A stretch of DNA of 64,000 nucleotides. It comes from Bacillota bacterium (GTDB lineage Bacteria; Bacillota; Clostridia; Lachnospirales; Cellulosilyticaceae). The DNA lies in contig JAEWMQ010000114.1 of the NCBI GenBank assembly GCA_023393125.1, positions 1 through 64,000 on the forward strand, in the 5' to 3' direction. The first letter of the stretch is position 1; the number at the start of each line of letters is the position of its first letter. Positions 61,137 through 64,000 of the stretch are shown one piece after another. The translations under genes and the position numbers were made by a program. The notes beneath the pieces were generated by a model that ran no database searches, had not been told where the DNA came from, and saw nothing but the letters and a program-made list of their open reading frames with translations.

Positions 61137-62072
61137 TTAGCTTAATGTTGCTACCATTACTGCTTTGATGGTATGCATACGATTTTCTGCTTCATCAAAC
61201 ACAACAGAATATGAACTTTCAAATACCTCTTCTGTTACTTCATATCCTTTTACTGCAGGAAGGCAATGCATGAAAATCATATTAGGATTCCCTACTTTAT
61301 TAATTAACTCACTATTTACTTGATAAGGTTTTAAAAGTGCAATACGTTCCTTTCCTTTCTCTTCTTCTCCCATAGAGCACCATACATCGGTATAAATGAC
61401 ATCTGCACCTTTCACTGCTTCAATAGACTCTGTAATTTCTACACAAGATCCTGAAAGCTTGGCATAACCTTCACAGACCTTCACATGATTTTCTTCTGGC
61501 CATAAAGATTTTGGTGCAATAATAGAAATATCTACTCCCATTTTACTACAGCCAATTAGTAAACTATTACTCATGTTATTACGTCCATCTCCAATGAAAA
61601 CTAATTTTTTGCCTTTCAGCTCTCCTAGATGTTCTTTCATAGTCAATAAATCTGCCAAAATTTGAGTTGGGTGATAGAGGTCTGTTAAACCGTTATAGAC
61701 AGGTACCCCACTATACTTAGCTAAATCACTTACTACTTCTTGTGAGAAACCTCTAAATTCTATAGCATCAAATAAACGCCCTAATACACGCGCTGTGTCC
61801 GCTACACTTTCTTTATGTCCTAACTGAATATCATTTTTACCTAAATATTCTGGATGTGCGCCTTCATCCACACATGCCACTGTAAAAGCACAACGTGTAC
61901 GTGTAGAAGGTTTTTCAAAGATAAGTGCAATATTTTTCCCTTCAAGTAGTTTTCCTCTAATGCCCATTCTCTTTTTCGTTTTTAATTCACTTGCTAATGT
62001 CAATAAATAATTAATTTGTTCTGATGAAAAATCATGTAATGTTAAAAAAGATTTACCTTTTAATCCAAACAT
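61137..62072 (-). CDS. argF: Ornithine carbamoyltransferase
   Basis: Makes citrulline from ornithine and carbamoyl phosphate, 311 aa. The ATG at 62072 follows AAGGGGGC; the longer frame covers the promoter. Carbamoyl phosphate motif STRTR (56-60), HPTQ (134-137), GDGRNNM and HCLP (269-272) are intact. The GDGRNNM form also occurs in catabolic ArcB enzymes, so the direction of use is open. No other arginine gene is nearby. Confidence 0.94.
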   Translation of the reverse strand: MFGLKGKSFLTLHDFSSEQINYLLTLASELKTKKRMGIRGKLLEGKNIALIFEKPSTRTRCAFTVACVDEGAHPEYLGKNDIQLGHKESVADTARVLGRLFDAIEFRGFSQEVVSDLAKYSGVPVYNGLTDLYHPTQILADLLTMKEHLGELKGKKLVFIGDGRNNMSNSLLIGCSKMGVDISIIAPKSLWPEENHVKVCEGYAKLSGSCVEITESIEAVKGADVIYTDVWCSMGEEEKGKERIALLKPYQVNSELINKVGNPNMIFMHCLPAVKGYEVTEEVFESSYSVVFDEAENRMHTIKAVMVATLS

Positions 62073-62105
62073 TTTTATGCCCCCTTGTGTATGCTTTAAT
62101 AATAT

Positions 62106-62121
62106 ATTTATAATTATACAT
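62106..62121 (-). promoter_or_regulatory. Possible ArgR operator over the argF -10
   Basis: The minus-strand stretch fits TGnATwwwwATnCA with one mismatch and overlaps the -10 box, where ArgR would block transcription. A/T-rich background makes chance matches easy. Confidence 0.3.
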
Positions 62122-62140
62122 ATTATTAATAAAAATTCAA
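62113..62140 (-). promoter_or_regulatory. SigA promoter of argF
   Basis: On the minus strand TTGAAT (62140-62135), 16 bases and a perfect TATAAT (62118-62113), about 40 bases before the start. Confidence 0.65.
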
Positions 62141-62162
62141 TCTCTTTTATAACAAACCTAAA

Positions 62163-62202
62163 AAAAATGATTAGCATACTTAACTATATGCTAATCATTT
62201 TT
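62163..62202 (-). terminator. Terminator after rsuA
   Basis: Sixteen-bp perfect arms (62163-62178 and 62187-62202) with an eight-base loop; on the minus strand seven T follow. Confidence 0.88.
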
Positions 62203-62208
62203 ATTGTA

Positions 62209-62934
62209 TTATTTTTTTATAAGCAAATCTAATTCTTCCTGTGTCATTTTACGATAAGCGCCCAAACCTAAGTCTTCTGGCAAACTAAATCCGCCCATTT
62301 TAACACGTTTTAAATAAATAACTTCTTTTCCAACTGCTTGGACCATACGCTTAACCTGATGGAACTTACCCTCTCGAATTATCACATAAATCTCTGATTC
62401 CTCTCCGCTTGTGATAATCTCTAATTTACCTGGTTCATAGGTTGTACCATCATTTAAAGTAATACCCTTTGCAAATACTTCAACATCTTCTTCTACCATT
62501 CTTCCTGAAACCCTTGCATAATATACCTTATCTACATGTCGTTTAGGAGAAAGCAAACTATGCGCCATCTTACCATCGTTAGTTAATATTAATAAGCCCT
62601 CTGTATCCTTGTCTAGTCTCCCTACTGGAAAAACTTCTTTATTTTGATCTCTCTGTTCTAATAAATCTAAAACGGTTTGTTCACGGTCATCTTCTGTTGC
62701 TGTAATATAGCCACCAGGCTTATTCAGTATAAAGTAATAAAACTCCTGATAATCCATTTGTTCACCATTCACTTCTACTATACTAGCTACAGGATCAATG
62801 GAAGTTTCAGGCTTAATAATGATTTGATCATTTACCTTTACCTTTTTAGCTTTAATTACTTTTTGAACGGTACTACGTGTACCATAGCCTACATGTACTA
62901 AATACTTATCTAATCGCATCTTTTTTCCACTCAT
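62209..62934 (-). CDS. rsuA: RsuA-family rRNA pseudouridine synthase
   Basis: Isomerises a uridine in 16S rRNA (U516 in E. coli), 241 aa. N-terminal S4 domain (MRLDKYLVHVGYGTRS), catalytic Asp in VFPVGRLDKDTEGLLILTND, KLEIITSGEES and the end GKFHQVKRMVQAVGKEV. RluB-type 23S specificity is less likely by length. It follows the rRNA methyltransferase gene by nine bases. Confidence 0.9.
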   Translation of the reverse strand: MSGKKMRLDKYLVHVGYGTRSTVQKVIKAKKVKVNDQIIIKPETSIDPVASIVEVNGEQMDYQEFYYFILNKPGGYITATEDDREQTVLDLLEQRDQNKEVFPVGRLDKDTEGLLILTNDGKMAHSLLSPKRHVDKVYYARVSGRMVEEDVEVFAKGITLNDGTTYEPGKLEIITSGEESEIYVIIREGKFHQVKRMVQAVGKEVIYLKRVKMGGFSLPEDLGLGAYRKMTQEELDLLIKK

Positions 62935-62943
62935 TTTTTCCCC

Positions 62944-64000
62944 CTATACCATTCGCCACGCAGCTGGATATTGATTTTTAAGTCTACCATCTTGAGCTTT
63001 CACCCAGCCTAAAGGATAACCATCTACGCAGATTACATGATACCCTTTAGGAGCTTCATGTAAAAGGGTTTCTCCTTTTAAGTAGCGTAATACTTCTTCA
63101 TCACTACTGTTATAACAAATTCTGTTCTTAAACATTTCTTTTCCATAGGCTAATACTAAAGCGTGACCTGGTTCAAAACGCTTATTTTTAATCTCCCCTA
63201 ATAAGACACCACATCTAATGGTACGAACACCCATTAAAGAAGGGGCATCAGATGGCACTTGATACAATTTTCCCTTAAGCTCTATGACAGGCAAATCTTC
63301 AGGTAAATAGGTCTGTTCTTTTAAAAAGTCATATACTTCTGGATAATCTTTTAAGCGTTTATAAGCTTGTGGTTTATAAATTGTTTCTGCGCTATCACTT
63401 TCACGCTTTAATAAACACACAAAATGCCCTTCACCCTCTAAGTGATGAGGCCATAGTCTTAGGGCTCCCTTTAAGCTACTAGGTGCATCTATCCATTCAG
63501 GTCTACCTTGCTGTATCCCTCCAGTAGGTATTAAAGGAACCACTTTAAAATCAGGATGCTTTTGTAAAAAGGCACCTATCATCCCTTCATTTTCTTCAGG
63601 TGAAAAAGTACATGTAGAGTATAATAACATCCCATTTGGTTTTAACATCATTGCCGCATCTTCTAATATACCTTCTTGAAGGCTAACGCAATGATCAACG
63701 CCATAACTTTCCCAGCTTTTAATAGCGCTTTCATTTTTTCTAAACATCCCTTCTCCGGAACAAGGTGCATCTATTAAAATCTTATCAAAATACCCCGGCC
63801 ACTTACTAGCAAGTTTTTCAGAGGTTTCACTCGTTACAATGGCTTGTCTTACTCCAAAGTTCTCTAGATTCTTTAAAAGTGCTTTTGCTCTAGATACACT
63901 AATATCATTAGATACAAGCACGCCTTCTCCTTGCATACGCGCAGCTATTTGTGTACTTTTTCCACCTGGGGCTGCACATAAGTCAAGCACACGATCTCCT
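62944..64000 (-). CDS. rsmF: RsmF/NOL1-type rRNA cytosine-C5 methyltransferase (5' end outside window)
   Basis: SAM-dependent RNA m5C methyltransferase, at least 351 aa visible. The frame is open to the window edge (the codons before GTG 63990 read GDR, the usual lead into VLDLCAAPGGK), so the true start lies beyond base 64000. Catalytic motifs DAPCSGEGMFRK and LLYSTCTFSPEENE carry both cysteines. The C-terminal part (about 220-350) is the PUA-like extension found in RsmF/YebU, with GYPLGWVKAQDGRLKNQYPA at the end. Confidence 0.92.
   Translation of the reverse strand, partial: GDRVLDLCAAPGGKSTQIAARMQGEGVLVSNDISVSRAKALLKNLENFGVRQAIVTSETSEKLASKWPGYFDKILIDAPCSGEGMFRKNESAIKSWESYGVDHCVSLQEGILEDAAMMLKPNGMLLYSTCTFSPEENEGMIGAFLQKHPDFKVVPLIPTGGIQQGRPEWIDAPSSLKGALRLWPHHLEGEGHFVCLLKRESDSAETIYKPQAYKRLKDYPEVYDFLKEQTYLPEDLPVIELKGKLYQVPSDAPSLMGVRTIRCGVLLGEIKNKRFEPGHALVLAYGKEMFKNRICYNSSDEEVLRYLKGETLLHEAPKGYHVICVDGYPLGWVKAQDGRLKNQYPAAWRMV

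Noticed and set aside
1..64000. CRISPR arrays, prophage, insertion sequences, toxin-antitoxin pairs
   Set aside because: No regular direct repeats, integrase, transposase, or paired small toxin genes were found by reading; gene order is conserved core chromosome.

Overview
This 64 kb window looks like core chromosome of a low-GC, endospore-forming, anaerobic member of the Clostridia. The evidence is A/T-rich sequence, strong AGGAGG-type ribosome sites, frequent TTG and GTG starts, sporulation genes (sigK, spoIIP, gpr), a complete rnf operon, RNase J, and the gene order of the Bacillus yqe region. A secreted GH5-X2-CBM46 cellulase suggests a fibre degrader, perhaps a Cellulosilyticum-like Lachnospirales. 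That identity is inference. I saw no tRNA, rRNA, CRISPR array, phage, transposase or insertion sequence.

Layout. 1-2.8 kb: sigK (+) converges on the cellulase gene (-). 3-6.3 kb: ireB-ruvX-DUF1292-fur-rnj operon. 6.4-12.6 kb: tRNA and rRNA modification and sulfur transfer (mtaB; cysteine desulfurase-thiI; prmA-rsmE-cheY-like), plus a small HPr-like gene on the other strand. 12.7-17.8 kb: a 63-residue membrane protein gene, then the heat-shock operon hrcA-grpE-dnaK-dnaJ with a perfect CIRCE operator. 17.9-23.7 kb: hemW, lepA, spoIIP, gpr, rpsT. 23.7-30.8 kb: comEA, then WalRK-type two-component genes, a GerMN lipoprotein, comEC and holA. 30.9-37.8 kb: dacF (+), then a nadD-yqeK fusion, a cation exchanger and rsfS, preceded by yhbY, obg and the L21-Prp-L27 operon with a structured leader. 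37.8-42.1 kb: RNase E/G, two radical-SAM-associated proteins and a small membrane protein. 42.2-51 kb: the cell-shape and division operon mreBCD-mrdA-minCDE-rodA-mgsA. 51.1-57.8 kb: radC, maf, DUF4321 and rnfCDGEAB. 57.9-64 kb: an orphan GHKL ATPase, serCA, argF, rsuA and a truncated rRNA methyltransferase.

Almost all genes are on the minus strand. The five plus-strand genes (sigK, HPr-like, 63-aa protein, rpsT, dacF) are single units, and each ends in a strong hairpin shared with a convergent minus-strand gene.

I found no clearly undescribed multi-gene system. The best leads are: the doubly expanded PBP2; a short membrane protein where many clostridia carry SpoIVFA/FB-type peptidases; the nadD-yqeK fusion; the HPr-like protein without the phosphocarrier histidine; the orphan CheY-like and GHKL proteins; the L21 leader; and two long hairpins (127-168, 61040-61100) of unclear role. 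Starts were re-chosen by ribosome-site spacing where the longest frame looked wrong.
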